A stretch of 64,000 nt of DNA from Chryseobacterium caseinilyticum (lineage in GTDB: Bacteria > Bacteroidota > Bacteroidia > Flavobacteriales > Weeksellaceae): the NCBI RefSeq assembly GCF_014837145.1, contig NZ_JACYFS010000001.1, positions 558,001 through 622,000 of the forward strand, given 5' to 3'. Positions 50,063 through 58,803 of this stretch are shown here, in pieces. The first letter of the stretch is position 1; each line of letters begins with the position of its first letter. The notes under the pieces were generated by a model that had not been told where the DNA came from, ran no database searches, and saw nothing but the letters and a program-made list of their open reading frames with translations. The position numbers were made by a program, and so were the translations under genes.

Positions 50063-51421
50063 TTACTTCTTCAAAATTTTCTGTGTGTATTCAGATCCTT
50101 CGTTCAGCTTTAATTTCAGAACATAAGAGCCAGTCTTTAATCCTGAAAGATCTACTTTTTCAGAATCGAAATTAGGCTTAATAATTTGTCCTGCTGTGTT
50201 ATAAACTTCTGCTGATAAGATTTTACCCTGACCTTTTACATAAATATAATCGGTTACAGGATTTGGATATATCTCAATATTTAATTTTTTTACATCTTTT
50301 ACAGAAAGCAAGGCTGTATCAAATCGCTTTACTTTCACACCATTATCAACATAGGCTAGCACTACTTTATTATTAGTATCAACTGCAAGCTCATTAAACG
50401 TAGATGCACCATCAGAGATTACGGTACCTCCCAATTTATTCCAAGCCGTTGCACCAGGATTGAGAGCGTATACCTGATTCTTTGCATGATTGGGATTTGA
50501 GCTATCCCAAATACTTGCTGCTGTATAAACTGTTCCATTACTGGATAAGGCAATGGAGGTGTTATTAACTACTGAATCTGAAAAATTAGCTGCTCCAACC
50601 TGCACCCAATTTGTACCGTCAAACTTTTTCACATTGAGCTTTCGGCCATCACCAGTTGCCGAAACATAGGAAACGTATGGTATGTTGTTACTATCTAAAG
50701 CAAGATCAATGAAAGAATTATCTGATGAATATGCTGTGCTTACATTTACACCACCAACTAAAGTCCAGGTATCTGTGCTGTTGGCATTAACACTTATTTT
50801 ATAAACTTTCAAACCACTCACTATCTGTGCTACATAAATGAAGTCATCAGTACCAACAACCATTTTTACATAAGTAGAACCACCTGCAAAACCGGTATTC
50901 CCTACTTGCTCCCATGCTCCGTTTTTATATCTTTTAACCGTGCCATTGCTTAGCGAGTGGTGAGCAAAAACATCACCTGACGAAGAAACAGCTAAAGCCT
51001 GATAATTGATCTGTGCAGTCGCAGCATTAGGAAGCATAGACCATGCTCCAGCACTGAATTTTCTGATTTCCATTCCACCAGCTCCGGCTTGATTACTGTA
51101 ATATATGCTTCCAGAATTGTCCATTGCCATACATCCATAAAGTGCTGTCGTCGTTGTTACACCAGGTGAACCGCCTACATAAGACCACGACTGGCCGTCA
51201 AACTGCTGCACAGACCCTTTTGTTACGCTGGTATCATAATAAGATAAGTAGTAATTCCCGGCGCCCGTTGTCAGTAAATTTAACCAACTTGCTCCTGCTG
51301 CAGACACAGTGGCATTTGATCCTACATTATCCCATTGTCCCTGGGCGTTTGCTGTAATTCCTAAAAGGAAGACCGCAGTAGTAAGAATTCTTTTTTTCAA
51401 TAAAATAGATTTCATAATCAT
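50063..51421 (-). CDS. Type IX secreted surface protein with C-terminal sorting domain
   Basis: This 452-residue precursor has a signal peptide (KRILTTAVFLLGITANAQ), a repeat-rich middle of beta-propeller style with Trp and Asn-Gly turns (GQWDNVGSNA, DGQSWSYVGGS, GAWSMLPNA, GAWEQVGNTG, TDTWTLVGG, TNWVQVGAANF), and a C-terminal type A sorting domain (IEIYPNPVTDYIYVKG ... LKTGSYVLKLKLNEGSEYTQKILKK split over about 75 residues). It should be exported by the type IX system and anchored at the surface. The regular units, each with a W-x-x-V/L-G core, suggest six to seven blades. Ligand unknown. Confidence 0.88.
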   Translation of the reverse strand: MIMKSILLKKRILTTAVFLLGITANAQGQWDNVGSNATVSAAGASWLNLLTTGAGNYYLSYYDTSVTKGSVQQFDGQSWSYVGGSPGVTTTTALYGCMAMDNSGSIYYSNQAGAGGMEIRKFSAGAWSMLPNAATAQINYQALAVSSSGDVFAHHSLSNGTVKRYKNGAWEQVGNTGFAGGSTYVKMVVGTDDFIYVAQIVSGLKVYKISVNANSTDTWTLVGGVNVSTAYSSDNSFIDLALDSNNIPYVSYVSATGDGRKLNVKKFDGTNWVQVGAANFSDSVVNNTSIALSSNGTVYTAASIWDSSNPNHAKNQVYALNPGATAWNKLGGTVISDGASTFNELAVDTNNKVVLAYVDNGVKVKRFDTALLSVKDVKKLNIEIYPNPVTDYIYVKGQGKILSAEVYNTAGQIIKPNFDSEKVDLSGLKTGSYVLKLKLNEGSEYTQKILKK

Positions 51422-51751
51422 AGTTTTAATAATTTAATTTTGTTAAATAAATAATCGAATTAATTCTAAATATTTAAATGAATAAAAGATGAATTTTCGA
51501 TTGCTTTTCGTAGTTACAAATCTAAAACAGGAAAAAAATAAAACCGAATTTATAGAAGAGAGAATTAGTAATTTAGATACTCATCATGTACTTTTATCGC
51601 TTAAAAGCACACTTGTGGTAGAGAAAAACGGCTGTGATCTGAAATTAAATTGAAAAAGTTAAAAAGTATACAGAATGAGATTTTGCTAAAGTGGATTTTA
51701 TTTTAATTAAATAATTATTAATAATCTTGTTTAAAATTATTAATTTAATAA
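51422..51751. other. Spacer with a candidate minus-strand promoter
   Basis: This 330-base gap is AT-rich and contains no gene. On the minus strand TAGATTTG (51517-51524) fits TAnnTTTG and lies about 96 bases before the surface-protein start. Nothing else is seen. Confidence 0.4.
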
Positions 51752-53188
51752 TTAAATCTGATCGATGTAATAGTAGATATCTACCTCTTGAGGGATCTCA
51801 AATTTTTTACGAAGCCTGTATTTTTTGTTTTGAACCGTGCGCGTTTCTATAAAGGTATATTTAGCAATTTCTTTTGTGCTTAATTTGAGTTTTAGCATAG
51901 CACAGAATTCCCTTTCAGAAGGTTGCAGTTCGGGATATTTTTTGGAAAGATTAGAAATGAAATCGGGGAAAGCAATTTCAAAATTGATGAGAAATGAAGG
52001 ATCATTCTTTTCCAGAAGTTCAATGAGCTGTTGAATGATTTCGGTTGACGGTCCTGTTTTTTCCTGTTTTGTTTCACCAAGATGAATTGGTGCAGATTTT
52101 CTTTTTTTGGTAAAATAATAGATCCCAAATGCACTGAGAATCCCCATTCCTAAAGTAATGTAGAGGAAATACATCGGGCTTTTATTTTGCTGATCTTTCT
52201 CTTTGCTTAAAACTTTTTGTAAAGAATTGTATTTGCTGTTCATGATTTTAAGATCATAAGTCTCAGCTTTTGTATGGTAAAATTCAGCACTGTCTTTCTG
52301 ATTTAATGCAGAATATATTCTCTGAAGTGGAAGATATATCTCATTTAAATTCAGATCAGTCCCGTTGGATTTATTAATTTTCAGAGCTTTATGAAAATAG
52401 TAGATTGCTGATTTAAAATCTTCTTTTTTTTCAAAATAATTTCCGAAAACGGTGTAGTTGGTGATTAAATTCCGGTTGTCAGCTTCTTGTTGTGGCCGTA
52501 TAGCAAAAGATTTGTCGGCGAACATTTTGGCAGAATCGATATCAACCTGAAGATAAATGTTGGCAATATTTGAGTAATTCAGGTACTGAAAAGCGTTTCT
52601 TTTATCTTCATCTTCTATCTGATTTCCGTTTTCAATAACCTGTAAAATCTTTTTCGCGGCTTCTTTGGGCTGTTTTTTATCAAGATAAATGTTGGCGAAA
52701 CTGCTCAGTACATTGGCTTTTGCAAAAAATACCTTTTCACTCTTCTGATCTGCTTTTTCCAGAAGTTCGTAGGCATTATTCAGATTTGTGATGGCGAGGT
52801 CAGGAAGATTGTTGATGGAATACGTCTCGGCGAGGTATACGTGAGCCATCGATTCGAAATAGTAATCCTGAAGATTGGCTGATACTTTCTTTAATTTTTC
52901 TGCCTCTACAATAAGGCTGTCTGTGAGGTTTTTACTGTAGAAATACCTGCATTTTCTGTCCAGGATTTTCATTTCAGCTTTTCCATCATTTAAAGTTTTC
53001 GAAAGTCTGAGAAGTTCCGGAAGCTGCTGGAAAGCCTGATCAATATTATTGCGGTAAAGTTTTGCGTTCTCATCCAGTCTGCGGTCGAGTTCCTTTGCAG
53101 CGTTTTTATTCTGTCCGAGCATAACTCCACTCAGTAGCAGAAAACAGCCTGAAAAAAATAGTATTTTAATGGCCTGAGAAAAATTCAC
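51752..53188 (-). CDS. TPR-containing, membrane-anchored regulator with LuxR-like C terminus
   Basis: The 478-residue protein has an N-terminal signal or anchor (about 5-24), TPR-like helices through about 300 (AITNLNNAYELLEKA, AIYYFHKALKINKSN), a membrane helix near 338-357 (FLYITLGMGILSAFGIYYF), and a cytoplasmic C-terminal HTH (LKLKLSTKEIAKYTFIETR). This is the common flavobacterial layout in which periplasmic repeats may signal to a DNA-binding tail. The start is GTG at 53186-53188; no ATG lies before the signal segment. It is unrelated to DNA repair, yet lies between pdeM and the helicase gene. Confidence 0.85.
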   Translation of the reverse strand: MNFSQAIKILFFSGCFLLLSGVMLGQNKNAAKELDRRLDENAKLYRNNIDQAFQQLPELLRLSKTLNDGKAEMKILDRKCRYFYSKNLTDSLIVEAEKLKKVSANLQDYYFESMAHVYLAETYSINNLPDLAITNLNNAYELLEKADQKSEKVFFAKANVLSSFANIYLDKKQPKEAAKKILQVIENGNQIEDEDKRNAFQYLNYSNIANIYLQVDIDSAKMFADKSFAIRPQQEADNRNLITNYTVFGNYFEKKEDFKSAIYYFHKALKINKSNGTDLNLNEIYLPLQRIYSALNQKDSAEFYHTKAETYDLKIMNSKYNSLQKVLSKEKDQQNKSPMYFLYITLGMGILSAFGIYYFTKKRKSAPIHLGETKQEKTGPSTEIIQQLIELLEKNDPSFLINFEIAFPDFISNLSKKYPELQPSEREFCAMLKLKLSTKEIAKYTFIETRTVQNKKYRLRKKFEIPQEVDIYYYIDQI

Positions 53189-53308
53189 AAAAACTTAATT
53201 TTAATTTGATTGAGTAAAAGTATAGAAAAAGAAAGAATTTATGAAATATTAGACAAAATATTGTCTGTTATACTAAAAATAATCTGCGAAAAACTGAATT
53301 AAATTAAT

Positions 53309-55756
53309 TTACTTAATCTTTTTAGCCTGCTGAATCAGCTTTTGAATTCTTGAATCCAAATCTTCACTTGTTAAAGTCTGTCTCAAACTGTCAACCTTAA
53401 TCGGAAAACTTAATGGTGTAAAGGCGTTGGCGACCTTCAGTACAAACTTCGATTTTTCAATCCTTTTAAAAGCTTCCACTAATCTTTGCTCCTGCAACTG
53501 CATATTAAAAACTTCCGTATAAGCCTGTCTCACGAGAAAATGATTGGGGTCGTAATCTTCGAGAACTTTAAAAATCAATCCGGCTGAACTTTGTAAAGCT
53601 TTATTCGAACGTTGCTGTCCGGGGAAATTCTGCACGACCATTCCCGAAATCACCGCAATATCTCTGAATTTACGGCTTGCCATTTCTGCTGAATTGATAC
53701 TTGAAATTACATCAACCATCAGATTATCTCTGGTCAGAATTCTATCTAAATTATCTTCAGTCACAGGAATTTCTTTGTCGCTGAACAGTTCAAAACCGTA
53801 GTCATTCATCGCCATCGAAAAAGAAATCGGAGCCAGTTTGGAAATTCGGTAGGCAATCAAAGCCGCCATCACTTCGTGCACCAAACGCCCTTCGAATGGG
53901 TACATAAACAAATGATATCCTTCGCGGTTTTTAATTAATTCAATCAAAAATTCATCTTCCCTCGGTATATGTGACCGCTTTTCCTGATTAGCTAAAAGCG
54001 GATGTAAAAACTTCAGTTCTTTTTCAGAAGCTTTTGGATTTAATGCTCCCGACAATTTTTCTCTTAAAAAATGACCCAGATTTGAACTTAAAGGCAATCG
54101 TCCACCAAGATAGCTCGGAGCCTGCGCTTTTCCTTTGGAAGCCCGCACGAAAACCGTCATATCTTTTATCATCGCCACTTCCAAAACCCGGCCGGCCAGA
54201 ATAAATTTCTCTTCTTTTTTCAGTCTTGAAATAAAATATTCCTCGACCATCCCGATGTAACCGCCGGAAATAAATTTAACTTTCAGCATCGCATCGCTGA
54301 CAATCGCACCCATATTCATCCGGTGGAGCATTGCGATTTTTCTGGAAGTCACTTTATGCAGACCATCTTCCATCACGACCACTTTGTGATACTCTTCATA
54401 GCTTTTTAAAGCACTTCCACCAATCGTGAGGAAATCAATCATCGCTTTCCATTCCTCATCTCTGATTTCCTGAAAAGTATAGACTTTTTTAATTCTTTCG
54501 TAAACTTCGTGCGGTAAAAATCCATCGCCAACCGCCAAAGTCATCAGAAACTGAACCAGGACATCGAAACATAAAACCACCGGCTCACGTGGCTCGATAA
54601 CCTTTTGTTTAACAGCTTCTTTCAAAGCTGCTACTTCAATCAGCTCCAGAGAGTGGGTGGGAACGCAGAAAATTTTTGAGGTCTCAAAAGGCGAGTGGCC
54701 GCTTCGTCCGGCACGTTGCAGAAATCTCGCAACGCCTTTCGCAGAACCAATTTGAATGACTGTATCAACAGGTTTAAAGTCAATTCCCAAATCCAAGGAC
54801 GATGTGGAAACAACCGCTTTTAATTTTCCTGAACTTAAATTTTCTTCAATCCAAATTCTGAGATGCGCATCAATCGAACTGTGGTGAATGGCGATTTGTC
54901 CTGCAAAATCTGGGTAGGCATTCAGCAAAAGCTGATACCACATTTCACTCTGACTACGGGTATTCGTAAAAACAATGGTCGATTTGGATTCTAAAATAAT
55001 AGGAACCACTTTATCCGCCAGTTTTTGTCCGAGATGCCCTGCCCAGGGCAATAGTTCAACTTCGTCCGGAAAAACCGAAATGATATCGATTTTCTTGAGT
55101 TCTTTCGCCGTAATTTTTGTTTTCTTAATATCATAAGGAATCAAAACATCCTGCGCTTCTTCGAGGTTTCCGATGGTTGCAGTAATTCCCCAGATTTTAA
55201 GTTTCGGAACATAATGAAAGAGCTGTGAAATCCCTAATTCAACCATCACGCCCCTTTTTGAACCGAGCAATTCGTGCCACTCATCCACCGCAACGCAATG
55301 CATATTGGTAAAGAATTGCTGATGATTTTTCTGTCCTAAAAGTAAATGGAGACTTTCAGGTGTGACCACCAGAATTTCAGGCATACTTTTTACCTGTTGC
55401 TGACGGACTTTCGGGTCGGTATCACCGTTTCTTACGCCAACTGTCCAATCTAAACCAATCTCGTCAATTGCTTCCTGCATTGCTTTTGCGATGTCCTTGG
55501 AAAGAGAACGCAATGGTGTAATCCAAATCATCTTCAGTCCTTTTTTGTACTTGTCAGGATTCGTTAGAAAATCTGAAACCAAAGCTAAAAATACCGAAAA
55601 AGTTTTCCCAAAACCCGTCGGAGCTACCACCATACCGCTGTAGCCACTGCCAAATTTCTTCCAGGTATCGACCTGAAATTTAAATGGCGCGTTGCCCTTT
55701 TCCATCATCCAATTCTGAATGATTTTAAAGCCGTTGGTATTTTCGAATTGGTTCAA
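53309..55756 (-). CDS. Ligase-associated DNA damage response DEXH-box helicase (Lhr-like)
   Basis: The 815-residue Lhr-type helicase has Walker A APTGFGKTF near residues 45-53, ITPLRSLSKD, VVTPESLH, the DEXH motif VDEWHELLGSKRG, ITATIGN, and the second-domain motifs STSSLDLGIDF and LQRAGRSGHSP. A long C-terminal part holds the Lhr winged-helix and extra domains. It unwinds DNA or RNA:DNA with ATP and belongs to a conserved repair group with ligase and nucleases. The start is a TTG (55754-55756); in-frame ATG codons come only at residues 17-18. It lies 19 bases downstream of the HNH gene, possibly at the edge of an insertion. Confidence 0.92.
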   Translation of the reverse strand: MNQFENTNGFKIIQNWMMEKGNAPFKFQVDTWKKFGSGYSGMVVAPTGFGKTFSVFLALVSDFLTNPDKYKKGLKMIWITPLRSLSKDIAKAMQEAIDEIGLDWTVGVRNGDTDPKVRQQQVKSMPEILVVTPESLHLLLGQKNHQQFFTNMHCVAVDEWHELLGSKRGVMVELGISQLFHYVPKLKIWGITATIGNLEEAQDVLIPYDIKKTKITAKELKKIDIISVFPDEVELLPWAGHLGQKLADKVVPIILESKSTIVFTNTRSQSEMWYQLLLNAYPDFAGQIAIHHSSIDAHLRIWIEENLSSGKLKAVVSTSSLDLGIDFKPVDTVIQIGSAKGVARFLQRAGRSGHSPFETSKIFCVPTHSLELIEVAALKEAVKQKVIEPREPVVLCFDVLVQFLMTLAVGDGFLPHEVYERIKKVYTFQEIRDEEWKAMIDFLTIGGSALKSYEEYHKVVVMEDGLHKVTSRKIAMLHRMNMGAIVSDAMLKVKFISGGYIGMVEEYFISRLKKEEKFILAGRVLEVAMIKDMTVFVRASKGKAQAPSYLGGRLPLSSNLGHFLREKLSGALNPKASEKELKFLHPLLANQEKRSHIPREDEFLIELIKNREGYHLFMYPFEGRLVHEVMAALIAYRISKLAPISFSMAMNDYGFELFSDKEIPVTEDNLDRILTRDNLMVDVISSINSAEMASRKFRDIAVISGMVVQNFPGQQRSNKALQSSAGLIFKVLEDYDPNHFLVRQAYTEVFNMQLQEQRLVEAFKRIEKSKFVLKVANAFTPLSFPIKVDSLRQTLTSEDLDSRIQKLIQQAKKIK

Positions 55757-55775
55757 GATTTTATTAGTATTTAAA

Positions 55776-56705
55776 TTAATCTAAAAGATTTTTCTCTATG
55801 CGTAAAAGATTATCAATTATGTCTTTTTTGAATTTACTAAATGGTCTTTTATGAAAATCATTTTCATTTATTTCTATTCCAAAAATTGTTCTATAAATTT
55901 CATCTTTACTAATTTTCAAGTTTTCAAAAGTATCTTCCGAAAGTATTTTTATATAATTCTTTGAATACTTGTATCTTAGATTGACTAAATCTCTTAATTC
56001 TTTTTCAGAATGTGAATTATAAATCTCTTTTGTTTTATTGAATTGGAGAGTTTTATCTGTTTTAATATTCTTTTTAAAACTCCTAGTTTCAACATTTAAT
56101 TTATCCAAAGTTTTATTATAAAAAAAGTCGAAACTAAATCCCTCATTATTTTCTTTAAAATAGGGATGGATATATTCATTTAACGCATTGTCCCAATTAA
56201 TTTTTGGATTTCCTTTTATATGATTGCAAGAATGGCAACTTGGTACTAAATTATAAAATGACAATGATAATAAAGGAAATTGGGTTTTAGGAAACCAATG
56301 GTCAAGTTCCGCTCTAGAATGATTCTTTGTTATATTAATTGTATAATTTCTATTACAATAAACGCAAGTATCAACTCCTATTAAATCTAAAAACTCTTTT
56401 CCATATTTTTTTTGAAAACCTTCATAACCCGTCTGTAAAAAGAAATTTTTGATATATTTTTTTTCTAAATCATTTAGAATAAGTTTTTCATACTCCTCAT
56501 TAATTTCTAATAACTTATCTGGTTTTCCTGAAATTAAATCTGGAGCGTTATTTTTAAGAAAATCCAAAAAATCTACATTCAAATTTATATTTGCTAATGG
56601 TTTACCTCTTTTTATATAGCCTTTATGTAATATTTCATCAAAAACATTTTGAATTTTTTCTGCATGAAATTCAAATGCTTTTTTGCTAAATTTTAAATAA
56701 ATCAT
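55776..56705 (-). CDS. HNH endonuclease of a Septu-like (PtuB-type) defence pair
   Basis: This 309-residue protein has an HNH/zinc-finger nuclease core: CVYC at 114-117, ELDHWFPK with D135-H136, and CHSCNHIKGN with C157, C160 and N161. The four cysteines should hold a structural zinc and the DH...N/H residues the catalytic metal. The N-terminal 100 residues and the C-terminal 140 are helical, charged and unrecognised. Its ATG overlaps the ATPase stop by one base (TAATG). The base composition is far more AT-rich than the repair genes beside it. It is probably the DNA-cutting arm of a two-gene anti-phage system. It could equally be an effector known from some retrons, but no reverse transcriptase is present. 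Confidence 0.82.
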   Translation of the reverse strand: MIYLKFSKKAFEFHAEKIQNVFDEILHKGYIKRGKPLANINLNVDFLDFLKNNAPDLISGKPDKLLEINEEYEKLILNDLEKKYIKNFFLQTGYEGFQKKYGKEFLDLIGVDTCVYCNRNYTINITKNHSRAELDHWFPKTQFPLLSLSFYNLVPSCHSCNHIKGNPKINWDNALNEYIHPYFKENNEGFSFDFFYNKTLDKLNVETRSFKKNIKTDKTLQFNKTKEIYNSHSEKELRDLVNLRYKYSKNYIKILSEDTFENLKISKDEIYRTIFGIEINENDFHKRPFSKFKKDIIDNLLRIEKNLLD

Positions 56706-58742
56706 TATAGTTTTTCAATTTTATATCCTAATTCTTCTGCTAACTTTTTTAGTTCTTTTTCTTTTTGGTCTTCTTCGAATTCACTTGGGAAAAGTTCATA
56801 GAATTTTTCTTTCAATTTGTAATATATTACAGTTTCATCAATAAGATTAATTATTTTTTTATAATATTCTATGTGTTCAGCAATCACTTGGAAATTCTTA
56901 GTTTTTATTTTTTTTTCCATTTCAATCAACCATTCAATCGTTTCTTCAACTTTTTGCTTAGCGAAAGCACCCACTAATCCATCTTTCAAGAAAAAACTAT
57001 CTTCTAAAAGTTCAGAAATATTACCCGCAAATGTGTTCTTAATTTGATAATCTTTTGGTTGTGATTTTTGGTTTTTATTAACCTCTAGAAACAATACGTT
57101 TTGTTTCGGGATATCAGACAAAATAAATGGTGAATGTGTGATAAAGGTAAAGTTTAAATTTTTTATATTATCTAGGTTTAGTTGGTTAACATTATCGATT
57201 AAATCCTTCACATAATTTATTTGCATTTCCGGATGATAGTAAAGTTCAATCTCATCAAGAACTATATTTAAATTTTCATATTTGTATTTTGCATTTGTAT
57301 TAAAATGGACTGAATTTAAATTAAGCAAATGATATAATATTGAATTAAGACTATAAATTCGTTGCTTCTCTCCTGAACTTAAAGCTGAAAATGGGTAATC
57401 TCCATCTAAAATAAAATCACTAGTGAAGATTGCTGGAGGTAAAAAAAATATTGCTTGACAATTATTTTTATTTTTAAAAAATTCGATATTGTTTTTTACA
57501 TTTTGATTTACTTCTTCAAAAAAATCTTTAAAATTATTATCAACAAAAGTTTGTTTTTCGTAATAATTTGTAAATAAGATATTTTGTTTTTGATTTCGTA
57601 AATTGTTAAAAAATAGAAAATTTAAAGCTTGCTTTAGTTTCAAAGTAATGTGACTATTATCCGAATTTAGTTGATTGTAAAAATGCTTTGAGTCATTTAC
57701 CTTATATGTGATTTTGTCACCTTCTATGTATATATTATATTTTTTATAAAAATCATACTGTTCAGTAATTTTTATTAATTTTCTTAGAATATAATTAATT
57801 AGAACTTCATTTATACCATCATATGTTAAGTGTAAATCACCTCGATTATATTTGAAAAAGAATTTTAGTAAGTAATTTTTAAAATATAAATGAGGTTCAT
57901 CATAATATTGAGAAAAATCTACATCTTCAATATAAAACCAATCGTCATTTTCGAATTGTCTCAACTCAATTGTAAAATTCAAAATTCTTTTATGAGTACC
58001 AATGGATAATAAACTTTCGTTAAGAACTAAATTTGTTATAAATCTTTGTTTTGCCAAATCAGTTTCTGTATTAATATCAAAATTTCCATCTGTTCTCATT
58101 GGATTTAAAACTATAGGAGTTTGATACCCATCGTTTTTGTGAAAAATAGATTCTATCCAATCTCCAACTTCTTTTGAATTTAAACCATAGAGAGAATAAT
58201 TGATTACAATATTATATAAGAATGAATTTTTATCTAGTAATTCTTTTAAATGATTTTTTTCATCATCAATTAGAACAAACTTTTGATTAATTTTTTCAAA
58301 ACATTTAATTTGAGTAGGTTTAGTAGAAAATATTATCTGATAAATTTTATTTTCTAAAAGAAAGTAAAGCTCTAAATTAATATTAGAAATTTTGAAAAAT
58401 TTAGCGTTTTTTTTAATGACACCAGTTTCAATGGATAAGTTATAAAATGCTATATATATTAACTCTAATAAAGTACTTTTACCACTACCATTTTTTCCAA
58501 CTACGGCTGAAATGTTGATTTTGTTTCCATAAAAATTTTCAGGAATTGATTCGTTGCATTTAATTTCTGTAATCGATTTATCTGAAACTTCTATCTCATT
58601 TTCGTAATTGTCAATTTTTGTTTCTTCATTAAAAAATTCGTAATCATTATAAAATTTATAAAATCTATTAACTTCTAAATTTTTACGAAATGCGCCTTTA
58701 CAATTTTTTAATGGTCTAAATTGCTAAAATTTTAAAACTCAT
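56705..58742 (-). CDS. AAA/ABC-type ATPase of a Septu-like (PtuA-type) pair, frameshifted near its start
   Basis: The long frame is open from 58723 to the stop at 56705 (672 codons) and encodes Walker A VVGKNGSGKST at 58475-58498. It then has a signature-like ALSSGEKQR, Walker B LNIVLDEIELYYHPE and FTFITHSPFILS, typical of OLD/RecF-like ATPases paired with nucleases. The frame has no ATG, GTG or TTG before Walker A; the first ATG (58099) would delete the P-loop. An ATG at 58740-58742 reads MSFKILAI then TAG. Skipping the T at 58718 joins it to RPLKNCKGAFRKNL in the long frame. The gene is thus frameshifted, recoded, or mis-sequenced at one base. A 60-base sample (57601-57660) has only 12 G+C. 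Confidence 0.78.
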
Positions 58743-58803
58743 AATTATTAATTTTAACAAAAATATCTAAACAAAAAATAATAAACTAATAATAAAAGTA
58801 AAT

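Noticed and set aside
56705-58099. ATPase starting at the ATG at 58097-58099
   Set aside because: This would leave out Walker A, which is open in the same frame about 380 bases upstream, so the short form is an artefact of the missing start codon.
55776-58803. Retron with ATPase/HNH effectors
   Set aside because: No reverse transcriptase gene or msr/msd-like repeat is present beside the pair; only the two-gene form is supported.
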